Part shown: one piece after another, positions 16,070-25,800 of the stretch
Numbering within the stretch: position 1 is the first letter of the stretch
Layout: each line of letters opens with the position of its first letter
Assembly: GCF_041080675.1 (NCBI RefSeq)
Contig: NZ_CP163520.1
Coordinates: 6,101,001 to 6,165,000 of the forward strand
DNA length: 64,000 bases
DNA from: Streptomyces sp. cg36
Lineage (GTDB): Bacteria > Actinomycetota > Actinomycetes > Streptomycetales > Streptomycetaceae
Direction of reading: 5' to 3'
The notes under the pieces: model-generated
What the model was told of the DNA's origin: nothing
Databases searched by the model: none
The model's input: only the letters and a program-made list of their open reading frames with translations
Translations under genes and position numbers: made by a program

Positions 16070-17053
16070 TCACCCGTCTGCCGGAGCCACGTCCCGCAGC
16101 AGCTGGGTGAAGGCGGCCTCGTCGACGACGGGGGTGCCGAAGGACCTGGCCTTGGCCGTCTTGGAGGTCGCCGAGTCCGGGTCGTTGGTGACCAGCAGGC
16201 TGGTCAGCCGGGAGACGCTGCTCGCCACGTGCAGCCCGGCCTCGGTCGCCCGGTCCTCAAGGAGTTCGCGGTCTATGGAGGTGTCCCCGGAGAACGCCAC
16301 CCGCATGCCCTGCTTGAGCGGTTTGTCCGCTTCGTAACGACCGGGGTTGGGGTACGGGCACGCCGGGCGCTTGCGGCTGGGGCGCCAGCTCGACGCGCCC
16401 CTGCCGTACGGCCCCGACGCCTGGTAGCCGATGCGCGGGGCGGCCGGCCGGTCCGACCACTCGGTGAGCGGGCGGCATTCGAGCAGCGGCAGCCGGGCCC
16501 CCACCCGCGCCGCCTCGTGCAGGCTCGGGCGGAACGCCTCGGCCAGCACGCGCGCGTCGTCGAGCGCGTGGTGCGCGCGCTGCTGGACGACCCCGAAGTG
16601 CGCGGCCAGCGACTCCAGCTTGTGGTTGGGCAGCGGCAGGGCGAGCTCCTTGGAGAGCGCGATGGTGCACAGCCGCTGGCGCACCGGCGCGGTCCGCTCG
16701 GCCCGTGCGTACTCCCGGGCGATCATCTGCCAGTCGAAGATCGCGTTGTGCGCGACCAGGACCCGGCCGTCGAGGCGCTCGGCGAACTCCTGGGCGATGT
16801 CCGGGAAGAGCGGGGCGTCCGCCAGCACGTCGGCCGTCAGGCCGTGGATCCACACCGGGCCGGGGTCGCGCTCGGGGTTGACCAGCGTGTACCAGTGGTC
16901 CTCGACGTTGCCCCGGGCGTCCAGGCGGTAGACGGCAGCCGACACTATCCGGTCGTCGCGGGCGAGGCCGGTGGTCTCCACGTCGACGACCGCGTACCCC
17001 TGCGGGTAGGCGGCCGGCCACGTCGTCGCTGCTGTCGTACGGTCGTCGAGCAT
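16070..17053 (-). CDS. DEDDh-type 3'-5' exonuclease with C-terminal BRCT domain
   Basis: 327 residues from ATG 17053. The exonuclease domain (about residues 17-185) shows the DEDDh residues: VVDVETTG (ExoI), HNAIFDWQMI (ExoII, Asp), and HHALDDARVLAE (ExoIII His and Asp), as in DnaQ-like proofreading subunits. After a linker, a BRCT domain (about 250-322, MRVAFSGDTSIDRELLEDRATEAGLHVASSVSRLTS ... LLVTNDPDSATSKTAKARSFG) follows, which usually mediates DNA-end or protein contacts. The combination is common in actinobacteria; probable role in DNA repair or RNA/DNA trimming. Confidence 0.9.
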   Translation of the reverse strand: MLDDRTTAATTWPAAYPQGYAVVDVETTGLARDDRIVSAAVYRLDARGNVEDHWYTLVNPERDPGPVWIHGLTADVLADAPLFPDIAQEFAERLDGRVLVAHNAIFDWQMIAREYARAERTAPVRQRLCTIALSKELALPLPNHKLESLAAHFGVVQQRAHHALDDARVLAEAFRPSLHEAARVGARLPLLECRPLTEWSDRPAAPRIGYQASGPYGRGASSWRPSRKRPACPYPNPGRYEADKPLKQGMRVAFSGDTSIDRELLEDRATEAGLHVASSVSRLTSLLVTNDPDSATSKTAKARSFGTPVVDEAAFTQLLRDVAPADG

Positions 17054-17100
17054 GGTCACAGAGAATACGGGGCCGCACTGACAGCGTGGGCGGCGGCCGG

Positions 17101-17742
17101 TCAGCCGGGGTCCCCGCCGAGTGCCAACAGGCCCGCCACGAGCGCCCGTACGGAGAGGGTGAACAGCCTCTCCTCGTCCACCGGCCGGGCCAGCGCCCGG
17201 GCCAGGGCCGGATCGCCCTCGGCGGACTCCGGCCCGGCCGGCTGCCACAGCTCCTCCTCGGCGGGGTGCTGGACCGGCGCGCGCTCCCGGTTGCGCTCCA
17301 CCAGCAGCTGGCCGACCACATGGAACTGGACGGCCCGCACGGCGTCGGCCGCGCCCGCCCCGCGCAGCCCGGCCGCGTGCATCTCGTGGACGAGCGCCCG
17401 CTGGGCGGGCAGGAACATCCGCTCGGTCAGCCCGCGTTCGTGGACCATCGCGACGAGGTGCGGCCGGGCCCGCAGCTCGCGGCGCAGGGCGCGGGCCACC
17501 GAGACGATCCGGGCGGCGGGCTCCGCCCCGCGCGGCACGATCTCGCCGACCTCCCGCACGGTCCGCTCCACCAGGGCGTCCAGCAGCGACTCGCGGTTGC
17601 CGACGTGCCAGTAGATCGAGGTGACGGCGGTGCCGAGCTCGGCGGCCAGCCGGCGCATGGTGAGCGCGGCCGGGCCGTGGGCGCGGACCAGCGCGGCGGC
17701 GGCGACCAGGACTTCCTCGCGGCTGAGCGACGGACGCGCCAT
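17101..17742 (-). CDS. TetR/AcrR-family transcriptional regulator
   Basis: 213 residues from ATG 17742. The N-terminal TetR helix-turn-helix is clear (LTMRRLAAELGTAVTSIYWHVGNRESLLDAL, residues about 27-57). The C-terminal ligand domain is helical and unrelated to well-known subfamilies by eye. Divergent from the decarboxylase-like operon at 17857 with a 15-bp palindrome between them, so it most likely represses that operon and itself. Ligand unknown, presumably the pathway substrate or its CoA ester. Confidence 0.92.
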   Translation of the reverse strand: MARPSLSREEVLVAAAALVRAHGPAALTMRRLAAELGTAVTSIYWHVGNRESLLDALVERTVREVGEIVPRGAEPAARIVSVARALRRELRARPHLVAMVHERGLTERMFLPAQRALVHEMHAAGLRGAGAADAVRAVQFHVVGQLLVERNRERAPVQHPAEEELWQPAGPESAEGDPALARALARPVDEERLFTLSVRALVAGLLALGGDPG

Positions 17743-17793
17743 GGCTCCTCGACTCCCCTCCCCGCACGGGTCTTTACCTTCATCGGAACGCGG

Positions 17794-17808
17794 TGTAACA
17801 GTGTTACA
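17794..17808. promoter_or_regulatory. Likely TetR operator TGTAACA-g-TGTTACA
   Basis: Perfect 15-bp odd palindrome (arms 17794-17800 and 17802-17808) in the 114-bp divergent promoter region between the TetR gene and the catabolic operon. Size and symmetry are those of TetR-family sites. Confidence 0.75.
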
Positions 17809-17856
17809 GACCCGGGGGACGCACTGCGAGGCACGACCCAGGAAGGGTGGTACGCC

Positions 17857-18654
17857 ATGGCACGCGTACGGTACGGCGCACGGACCGAGGAGGAGATCCG
17901 GGCCGCGCGCACCGCGAGCTCCCGCCTCCCCGACATCTGGTCCACCGGAGTGGTGGCCGTCTGGGAGAGCGACCCCGACGCGGTGGCGGCGGTGCTCCCA
18001 CCGCCCCTCATGCCCGCCGGGAATTCACTCGTACGGGCGAACATCAGCCGCGTCGACCTGCCCGGGCATCCGCTCGGCGCGGGCTCGGTCTCGGTGGCCG
18101 CCGTCCACGACGGCGTGCCCGGCTGGTATCCGCTGGTGATGCCGATGACCACCGAGCGGGCGCTGATCGGCGGGCGCGAGGTGTTCGGCGAGCCCAAGAA
18201 GCTCGGCGAGGTCACCGTGGAGCGGGACGGCCTGGTCGTCCGGGCGGCCCTGGCCCGGCACGGCATCGCCTTCGTCGAGGTGCGCGGCGCCGTCGACAGC
18301 GTGCTCACGCCGCCGGAGCCGAGCGAGAAGGTCGACTTCTACTTCAAGTTCCTGCCCGCCGTCGACGGTACGGGCTTCGACGCGGACCCGGTGCTGGTGC
18401 ACTGCGTCCGCAACGAGAAGGTCCGCAAGCTGGAGCGGCTCACCGGCGACGTGGTGCTGCGCGAGTCGATGTACGACCCGGTCGCCGATCTGCCCGTACG
18501 CCGTGTGGTGGAGCTCACCATCGGCGAGAAGACCTCCGACCAGCGCGGCCGGGTGGCCGAACGGGTCAGCGGGCGGGACCTGTTGCCCTACATCCACCAG
18601 CGGTACGACGACCCCGCCCAGCTCCTGGACGCCCCGCCCGCCGGGAGCGTGTGA
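17857..18654 (+). CDS. Acetoacetate decarboxylase family protein
   Basis: 265 residues from ATG 17857 (GGAAGGG upstream). It has the family's Schiff-base lysine segment FGEPKKLGEV with Lys114 and Lys115; Lys115 aligns with the catalytic Lys115 of Clostridium acetoacetate decarboxylase. VMPMTTERALIGGRE and KVDFYFKFLPA are further family blocks. Many homologues outside clostridia do not act on acetoacetate but on other beta-keto or alpha-keto acids, so substrate is unknown. First gene of a four-gene operon repressed, presumably, by the divergent TetR protein. Confidence 0.87.
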   Translation: MARVRYGARTEEEIRAARTASSRLPDIWSTGVVAVWESDPDAVAAVLPPPLMPAGNSLVRANISRVDLPGHPLGAGSVSVAAVHDGVPGWYPLVMPMTTERALIGGREVFGEPKKLGEVTVERDGLVVRAALARHGIAFVEVRGAVDSVLTPPEPSEKVDFYFKFLPAVDGTGFDADPVLVHCVRNEKVRKLERLTGDVVLRESMYDPVADLPVRRVVELTIGEKTSDQRGRVAERVSGRDLLPYIHQRYDDPAQLLDAPPAGSV

Positions 18655-19538
18655 TGCGGCTCACCGAGGGGCAGGTCGCCGTCGTCACCGGCGCGGCGGG
18701 CGGCATCGGGCTCGCCATGGCCCGCCGGTTCGCGGCCGAGGGGCTGCGGGTGGTCCTCGCCGACGTCGAGGAGGCGGCACTGGAGAAGGCCGCGCGGGAG
18801 CTGCGCGAGGACGGGGCCGACGTCCACGCGCGCGTGGTCGACGTCACCGAGCGCGCCTCGGTGCGCGGGCTCGCCGACGCGGCGTACGAGAGGTTCGGGG
18901 CCGTCCACGTCCTGTGCAACAACGCGGGCGTCGGCTCCGGCGCCGAGGGACGCATGTGGGAGCACGAGGTCAACGACTGGAAGTGGGCCTTCGCGGTCAA
19001 CGTGTGGGGCGTCTTCCACGGCGTCCAGGCGTTCGTGCCCCGCATGATCGCCTCCGGCGAGCCCGGCCACGTCGTCAACACCTCCTCCGCCGACGGCGGC
19101 ATCGCCCCCCTGCCGACCGCCTCGGTGTACGCGGTCACCAAGGCGGCCGTCGTCACCCTGACCGAGTCGCTGTACGCGCACCTGAAGGCGGAGCACGCGC
19201 GCGTGGGCGCGTCCGTGCTCTTCCCCGGCCCGCACATGCTGCGCACCGGACTGTGGGAGTCGCACCGCAACCGGCCCGGCAAGTACGCGAAGGAACGCCC
19301 GCGCCGCACCCCCTACCGCACGCTCGGCCAGTGGGAGGCGGCGATGCGCGCGGCGGGACAGGAGATCGAGTTCACCCCGGTCGAGGAGGTCGCCGAGGAG
19401 GTCGTCGACGGCATCCGCGCCGACCGCTTCTGGATGCTCCCGCCGAGCGAGCACAGCGACCGCCAGATCAGGGCCAGGGCCCGGTCGATGCTGGACCGGG
19501 CCGCCCCGTCGTACCTGGAGAACTTCATTCTGGACTGA
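18654..19538 (+). CDS. SDR-family NAD(P)-dependent oxidoreductase
   Basis: 294 residues from ATG 18654, overlapping the preceding stop by one base (TGATG). Classical SDR: TGAAGGIG at 12-19, NNAG at 89-92, Ser144/145, Tyr159 and Lys163 as the catalytic set (SVYAVTKAA). The C-terminus is extended (RKYAKERPRRTPYRTLGQWEAAMRAAG region and a basic stretch), seen in catabolic SDRs. Likely oxidises or reduces an alcohol/ketone intermediate in the same pathway as the decarboxylase-like enzyme and the two amidohydrolases. Confidence 0.9.
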   Translation: MRLTEGQVAVVTGAAGGIGLAMARRFAAEGLRVVLADVEEAALEKAARELREDGADVHARVVDVTERASVRGLADAAYERFGAVHVLCNNAGVGSGAEGRMWEHEVNDWKWAFAVNVWGVFHGVQAFVPRMIASGEPGHVVNTSSADGGIAPLPTASVYAVTKAAVVTLTESLYAHLKAEHARVGASVLFPGPHMLRTGLWESHRNRPGKYAKERPRRTPYRTLGQWEAAMRAAGQEIEFTPVEEVAEEVVDGIRADRFWMLPPSEHSDRQIRARARSMLDRAAPSYLENFILD

Positions 19539-19549
19539 GGGATTCAGCG

Positions 19550-20830
19550 ATGTCGTACAACGACCCGTACCTGATCGTTTCCTCCGACTGCCACGCCGGG
19601 CTGCCGACCGAGCGGTACCGGCCCTATCTGGACTCCCGCTTCCACCGGGAGTTCGACGAGTTCCTCGACGGGCGCGACCGCCGCCGCGCGGAGATGACCC
19701 GGCTGGGCATCCGCAACGAGGCGTTCGCCGACCAGTGGTTCGCCGACAACGAAGAGGGCCTGAAGGGCGGTTGGGAGCCAGACCGGCGGCTCAAGGAGCT
19801 GGACGGCGACGGGGTGGCGGCCGAGGTCGTCTTCCCCGACGCGGACGCCGTCGACAGCCGGACCGCCGCGCCCTTCGGGGTCGGACTCGGCCTCTCCGGC
19901 GACCAGGACCCCGACCTCGGCATGGCGGGTGCGCAGGCGCACAACCGCTGGCTCGCCGAGTTCGTCGGCCACCACCCCGAACGGCACTGCGGGGTCGCGC
20001 TGCTCCCGGTCACCGGCGAGGTGGACCGGGTGGTCGCGGAGATCCACCGGGCCAGGGAGTCCGGTCTCGGCGCGCTGATGATCCCCTCGATGTGGGTGGA
20101 CCGGGCCCCGTACCACGACCGCCGCTACGACCCGGTGTGGGCGGCGGCGGCCGAGGCCGGGATGCCGCTGGTCACCCACTCGGGCGCGGCCCCCCGCCAC
20201 GAGTACGGCGACCACCTCGGCATCTACGTCAGCGAGGTCACCTGGTGGCCCGCCCGCCCGCTGTGGTTCCTGCTCTGGTCCGGGGTCTTCGAGCGCCACC
20301 CCGGGCTGCGGTTCGGGGTCGCCGAGTCGGGCTGCTGGTGGCTGCCGAACCTGCTGTGGTTCATGGACCGGCTCTATCTCGGCGCGCACGGCGGCAAGAA
20401 GCTCTCGCCCTTCGCCGAGCTGAAGCGCCCGCCCAGCGAGTACCTGGACCGCCAGCTGTTCGTCTGCGCCACCAACACCAAGCGCCGCGAGCTGGCCCAG
20501 CGCTACGAGATCGGCGTCGACAACATCCTGTGGGGCTCCGACTTCCCGCACCCCGAGGGGACCTGGCCGCACACCCGGGAGTGGCTGCGCAAGACCTTCC
20601 ACGACATCCCGGTCGCCGAGACGCGCCGGATGCTGGGGCTCGCGGCGGCCGAGGTGTTCGGCTTCGACACCGCGAAGCTGGCCCCGCTGGCCCGGCGCAT
20701 CGGACCGACCCCGGCCGAACTGGGCCAGAGCGAGGACCAGCGGGCCGTGGAGGCGTCCTGGGCGCGCTCGCGGGACGTGGGCCGCCACTGGCTGACCGAC
20801 CACGACTTCCCGGTCCTGGGGGCGTCATGA
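19550..20830 (+). CDS. Metal-dependent amidohydrolase family protein (first of tandem pair)
   Basis: 426 residues from ATG 19550. TIM-barrel Amidohydro_2 (PF04909 type) signatures: VSSDCHAG at 10-17 (Asp13, His15 in place of the canonical HxH), THSGAAP with His210, and WGSDFPHPEG with Asp331 as the catalytic metal ligand. This subfamily includes ACMSD-like decarboxylases and ring-fission hydrolases. Ends in an ATGA overlap with the paralogous next gene. The pair suggests consecutive C-C or ring hydrolysis steps, or a heteromer; both are inferences. Confidence 0.88.
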   Translation: MSYNDPYLIVSSDCHAGLPTERYRPYLDSRFHREFDEFLDGRDRRRAEMTRLGIRNEAFADQWFADNEEGLKGGWEPDRRLKELDGDGVAAEVVFPDADAVDSRTAAPFGVGLGLSGDQDPDLGMAGAQAHNRWLAEFVGHHPERHCGVALLPVTGEVDRVVAEIHRARESGLGALMIPSMWVDRAPYHDRRYDPVWAAAAEAGMPLVTHSGAAPRHEYGDHLGIYVSEVTWWPARPLWFLLWSGVFERHPGLRFGVAESGCWWLPNLLWFMDRLYLGAHGGKKLSPFAELKRPPSEYLDRQLFVCATNTKRRELAQRYEIGVDNILWGSDFPHPEGTWPHTREWLRKTFHDIPVAETRRMLGLAAAEVFGFDTAKLAPLARRIGPTPAELGQSEDQRAVEASWARSRDVGRHWLTDHDFPVLGAS

Positions 20831-22056
20831 GCGGCGACCGCTACACGGTGATCTCGGCGGACTGCCACGCGGGCGCCGACCTGCTCGACTACAAGCCGTA
20901 CCTGGAGAAGCGGTACCACGACGACTTCGACGCCTGGGCCGCCACCTACGTCAATCCGCACGAGGACCTGCTGGCCGACACCGCCGACCGCAACTGGAAC
21001 TCCGACCGGCGGGTGGCCGAGCTGGAGGCGGACGGGATCGTGGCGGAGGTGGTGTTCCCCAACACCATCCCGCCGTTCTTCCCCTCCGCCTCCCTGCTGG
21101 CCCCCACCCCCACCCGGGAGGAGCTGGAGCGGCGCTGGGCGGGGCTGCGGGCGCACAACCGCTGGCTGGCCGACTTCTGCGCGCTGGTGCCGGGCCGTCG
21201 GGCGGGCGTCGCGCAGCTCCTGCTGAACGACGTCGACGCGGCGGTGGCGGAGATCCACCGGGTGCGGGAGGCGGGACTGACCGGCGGCGTCCTGCTGCCC
21301 GGCGCCCCGCCCGGCTCGGGGGTGCCCGAGCTGTACTCGGAGGTCTACGACCCGATCTGGGCGGCCTGCGCCGAACTCGGCCTCCCGGTCAACCACCACG
21401 GCGGATCCGCCTCCCCGCCGCTGGGGGAGGAGCCGGCCGCGCGGGCCGTCTTCATGGTGGAGACGACCTGGTTCTCGCACCGGGCCCTGTGGCACCTGAT
21501 CTTCGGCGGCGCCTTCCACCGCCATCCGTCGCTGCGGCTCATCCTCACCGAGCAGGGCTCGGGCTGGATCCCGGGCGTCGTCGAGATGCTCGACTACTAC
21601 CACGAGCGGCTGGTGTCGGCGGCGACCCGGGCGGCGACGGCCGAGTCCAAGTTCGGCGCGGGCCTGGCCGAGTCGATGGGCCGGGGACCGGGCGAGGTCT
21701 GGCGCGACAACTGCTACGTGGGCGCCAGCTTCATGCGCCCCCACGAGGTGCCGCTGCGCGACCGGATCGGCCTGGACAAGATCATGTGGGGCAGCGACTA
21801 CCCCCACGACGAGGGCACCACCCCCTACTCCCGCGAGGGCCTGCGCATCGCCTACGCCGGGCTGCCCCGGGACGAGGTGGCCGCGATGGTGGGCGGCAAC
21901 GCGGCCCGCGTCTACGGCTTCGACCTGCCCTTCCTGGACACGATCGCCGCCGGGGTGGGCCCGGGCGTCGAGGAGGTCGCCGAACCGCTGGAGGAGGTCC
22001 CGGCGGACGCCACGAGCCCGGTCTTCGCGCGGGGCGGGTCGGTACGGGTGTGGTGA
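20827..22056 (+). CDS. Metal-dependent amidohydrolase family protein (second of tandem pair)
   Basis: 409 residues from ATG 20827, translationally coupled to the previous gene through ATGA. Same fold and motifs: SADCHAG (Asp12, His14), VNHHGGSA (His190/191), WGSDYPHDEG (Asp324). It resembles the first copy in order of motifs but is clearly diverged, so the duplication is old. The C-terminal 40 residues are acidic and variable. Last gene of the putative catabolic operon before the VIT transporter. Confidence 0.88.
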   Translation: MSGDRYTVISADCHAGADLLDYKPYLEKRYHDDFDAWAATYVNPHEDLLADTADRNWNSDRRVAELEADGIVAEVVFPNTIPPFFPSASLLAPTPTREELERRWAGLRAHNRWLADFCALVPGRRAGVAQLLLNDVDAAVAEIHRVREAGLTGGVLLPGAPPGSGVPELYSEVYDPIWAACAELGLPVNHHGGSASPPLGEEPAARAVFMVETTWFSHRALWHLIFGGAFHRHPSLRLILTEQGSGWIPGVVEMLDYYHERLVSAATRAATAESKFGAGLAESMGRGPGEVWRDNCYVGASFMRPHEVPLRDRIGLDKIMWGSDYPHDEGTTPYSREGLRIAYAGLPRDEVAAMVGGNAARVYGFDLPFLDTIAAGVGPGVEEVAEPLEEVPADATSPVFARGGSVRVW

Positions 22057-22081
22057 CGCGGCGGGTGAGACCCTTCACCGC

Positions 22082-22822
22082 ATGACGGACGCACGGACGC
22101 CGGACGCCGGGAGCTCCCCCGAGGGCCACGACGAGGCCCACGGGGGCGCGCTCGGCGCCCGGCTGAACTGGCTGCGGGCCGCCGTCCTCGGCGCCAACGA
22201 CGGCATCGTCTCCACGGCGGGCCTGGTCGTCGGCGTGGCGGGCGCCACCGACGACCGCTCGGCCCTGCTGACGGCGGGCCTGGCGGGCCTGCTCGCCGGC
22301 TCGATGTCGATGGCGGCCGGCGAGTACGTCTCCGTCTCCACCCAGCGCGACTCCGAGAAGGCCGCGCTCGCCCAGGAGCGGCGCGAGCTGCGCGAGGACC
22401 CGGAGGCCGAACTCGCCGAGCTGACCGAGCTGTTGCAGGGGCACGGCCTCAGCGGCGAGCTGGCCCGCGAGGCGGCCGAACAGCTCACCGAGCGCGACGC
22501 GCTGCGCGCCCACGCGCGCGTGGAGCTCGGCATCGACCCCGACGAGCTGGCCAACCCCTGGCACGCGGCGGCGGCCAGCTTCCTGGCCTTCACGGTGGGC
22601 GCCCTGCTGCCGCTGCTGGCCATCGTCCTGCCGCCGTCCTCGGCACGCCTGTACGTGACGGTCGGCTCGGTCCTGGCCGCCCTGGCCGCCACCGGCTGGT
22701 GGAGCGCCCGCCTGGGCGCGGCCCCGGTGGGGGCGGCGGTGCTGCGGAACGTGGGCGGGGGCGCGGTGGCCATGGGGGTGACCTATGCGGCGGGGGCGCT
22801 GCTGGGGGCGGCGGGGGTGTGA
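22082..22822 (+). CDS. VIT family (VIT1/CCC1-like) membrane transporter
   Basis: 246 residues from ATG 22082. Five predicted membrane helices with the VIT1/CCC1 hallmarks: LRAAVLGANDGIVSTAGLVVGVAGA in helix 1, AGSMSMAAGEYVSVSTQRDSE at the end of helix 2, and a cytoplasmic acidic helical segment (QERRELREDPEAELAELTELL) that in plant VIT1 binds metals. These proteins export Fe(II)/Mn(II) or sequester them. Only 25 nt after the amidohydrolase operon, but not obviously part of its function. Its stop is 3 nt from the convergent NACHT gene's stop. Confidence 0.92.
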   Translation: MTDARTPDAGSSPEGHDEAHGGALGARLNWLRAAVLGANDGIVSTAGLVVGVAGATDDRSALLTAGLAGLLAGSMSMAAGEYVSVSTQRDSEKAALAQERRELREDPEAELAELTELLQGHGLSGELAREAAEQLTERDALRAHARVELGIDPDELANPWHAAAASFLAFTVGALLPLLAIVLPPSSARLYVTVGSVLAALAATGWWSARLGAAPVGAAVLRNVGGGAVAMGVTYAAGALLGAAGV

Positions 22823-22825
22823 GGG

Positions 22826-25800
22826 TCAGGGGCGGGTCCGCTGGATCCTGAGCCGCTCCGGAGGGATGCGGTCGGCGCCGGTCAGGGTGAGGTCGTCGGG
22901 CACGCTGACGGTGAGCGCGGGCAGGTCCCCCAGCGGTGCCAGGTCGACCGGCCCCCCGGCCGTCGTCGACCGGGAGAGCGACACTCTGGTCAGCCGGGGG
23001 AAATCGCGCAACGCCCCCAATCCAAAGGGGAGTTCGCACTCGGACAGGGACAGCGACTGAAGCTCGGTGGCGCCCGCGAACAGTCTCGGATCGAGGAATT
23101 CGATCTCTTGCAGCTCCAGCCGGGTCAGCCGTCCGAGCAGGTCGGGCAGCTCGCTCAGTTCCCGCAGCTGCGCCTGGCCGGAGAGTGCGAGGTCGGTGAG
23201 GAGCGGCCACCGGTCGATCCCGTCGAGGCTCGCGTACCGGATCTGGCGTTCGAGCCGCAGCCCGGCCAGCCGTGGCCCCAGGGGCAGTTCGGCGAGGCTC
23301 TCGATGAGCAGGGGGTGGCCGATCCCGACGGTCCTGATGTCGGTCGCCTCCCGCAGGGGCTCCAGCGAGAGCTCCGGATCGAGCATGTGCAGGGAGATGT
23401 GTTCGAGACCGGGCCTGGCGACGGGTGACAGGTCCCGCAGTGCCGAACACCGGTTCAGATCCAGCTGTTTGAGCCGCCGGAGCGAGGCCAGCGGGGTGAG
23501 GTCGGTGAGATCCAGACTGCCGTAGAGGGAGACCCGTTCCACGTCCGGGACCAGGGTCAGCGGGGTGAGGTCCGAGTGGCTGCCGGTCACATGGACCAGC
23601 CGGATCTGGGGCACCAGCCGCAGGGCGTACAGCTGCTCCTCGGTGGTGGCGGTCAGGAACGCCATGTCCCACGACCGTGCCGCCAGCACCTCGCGCGCGT
23701 ACTCCTCGGTGTCGAAGGCTCCCCAGGCGGCCGAGACCTGGAGGGCCACGGGCCACCGGCGGTCCTCCCGGAACCGCGAGATCACCTCGAACGCCGCGTC
23801 CCCCCGGATCGCCGCGGCCGTCCGTACCACCGCCCCCGCCTCGTACTCGTCCAGCCCGTCCGGGCCCGGCAGCAGTTCGAGGACCAGTTCGCCCACCTTC
23901 GCCAGCTTCTCCGCGTCGTCCAGGCCGCGCGGCGGCAGCAGTTCGCGGGTGCGGGCCTGGACGGACTGGCGGATCGCCGGGTCCAGCTCGGGCGCGTGCT
24001 CCAGGCAGGCCGCCGCCAGCAGCACCAGCCGGTGCCGCAGCTTGGGGGCCCGGTCGGCCCGTCTGAGCAACTGCTTGAGCAGCCGGGCCCGTTCGTCCGC
24101 GCGCGCGTGGCCCACCGCCATCTGGACCACGTCGTCCCAGGTGTCGTCGTGCGCGTTGGCTGCGAGCACGCCGAAGTCGCGGGACTCCACCGCCGCCTTC
24201 GCGCCCAGGTAGTCCTGGAAGGTGCGGTGCACGAAACCCACGGTGCCCGGGGCCGGTTCGCGCAGCAGTCCGCTGCGGATCAGGAGGTGGGCGAAGACCT
24301 GCTCCGGGGTGCCCCGCACCTGCGGCATCGCCGTGAGCCAGTCGGCGATCATCTCCCTGGCCTCGCCGTGCTCGGCCTCCACCTGGGCGTTGCGGATCAG
24401 CCAGTAGGCGAGCCGCTGCAGGAGCGCGGTCTGCTCCTCGCGGGTGAGCTCGACACCCTCCACGCCCGTGATCTCGCGTTCGGTGTCCCGCCGTACGAGC
24501 AGCATGTCCAGGGCCGCGTCGTACAGCTCCTTCCTGGCGCGCGGCAGCTGCATCCGGCGGTCCCGGTTGAGCGCGCACAGCAGGGCGCACATCAGCGGGT
24601 TGGTGGCGAGCCGGCCCAGATCGCGGCGGCTGCCGACGGCCTGGCGCAGCGAGGTCTCGTACGTGGCGAGCTGGGCGCGCTCGGGGTCGGCCAGGCACTC
24701 GCCGCGCGCCGCGTCGTGCCAGTGCCCGATGAAGCGGCGGATGTCGTCCCGCTCCATCGGCAGCAGCGAGTGGGCGGCGAAGCCCTGCCGGGAGAGCCAG
24801 TCCACGGGGACGGCCGAGGGGCGGGTGGTGACGACGTACCGGGCGTTCGGGTAGGCGGCGATCAGGGATTTCAGCCAGGTCTCGGTGCGGTGGCGCAGCC
24901 GGGTGGGGACCTCGTCGACGCCGTCCACCAGGACGAGCGCCCGTCCGTCGGCGAGCATCCGCTCGACCCATCCGGCGGGCGCCGCCCCGTGCAGCGGCAC
25001 CCCGCCCGCCCGGAGGAAGTCGTCGGGCAGCGGGAGCGCGTCGGCGTGGGTGAAGGCGCGCAGCCGCAGCACGAAGGGGACGCACCGGTTCCAGTCCGCC
25101 AGCTCCCCGGTGAAGGTGCGCCGGGCGGCGTTCAGGGCGAGCCACTGCACCAGCGTGCTCTTGCCGGAGCCCGCGGGGCCGCGCAGCACCAGCCGGTCGG
25201 CGCCCGCGAGCGCCTGCTCGGCCTTGACGGCGACCTGGTCGCCGCGGGCGGGCCCGAAGTCCCCGCGCTCGCCGCTCACCGCGAGGCTGATGTAGGCGGT
25301 GTCGAGCGCCCACTCGCCGCGCGAGCGGCCGAGGGTCAGCCCGAAGAGTTCGAGGCGTCCGTGCGTCTCGGTCACATAGGCCGCGTACCGCTCCTCGAAG
25401 CCCAGGGCCGTGGCCTGCGGCCGCGGGCCGAGCCGGTCGCGCACCTCGGCCACCAGCCCGTACGTCCGCCCCGCCGCCCGCACCTGCTCCACCGCGGCCC
25501 GGGCGGCGAACGCGGGGTGCGCGGTCAGCTGCTCCACCACATGGGCGCAGCACAGCCCGAGCAGCTCCTCGTAGAGGGCCCCGCCCGGTCCCGGGTGCGG
25601 GCGGCGCAGCGCGTCCCGCAGCCGCTCGGGGTCCAGGCCGAGCGAGAACAGGTACTCCGGGGTGAGCTCGCCCGCCGCCGCGAGCGCGTCCGCCACGGCG
25701 TCCGCCGCCGCCGTCCGCTCGTGCTCCGGCAGCGGGCCGTACCCGGCCGCCAGGCGGCGCCCGAGCACCTTCGCCAGCCGTTCCGGCGAGGCGGGCCCCG

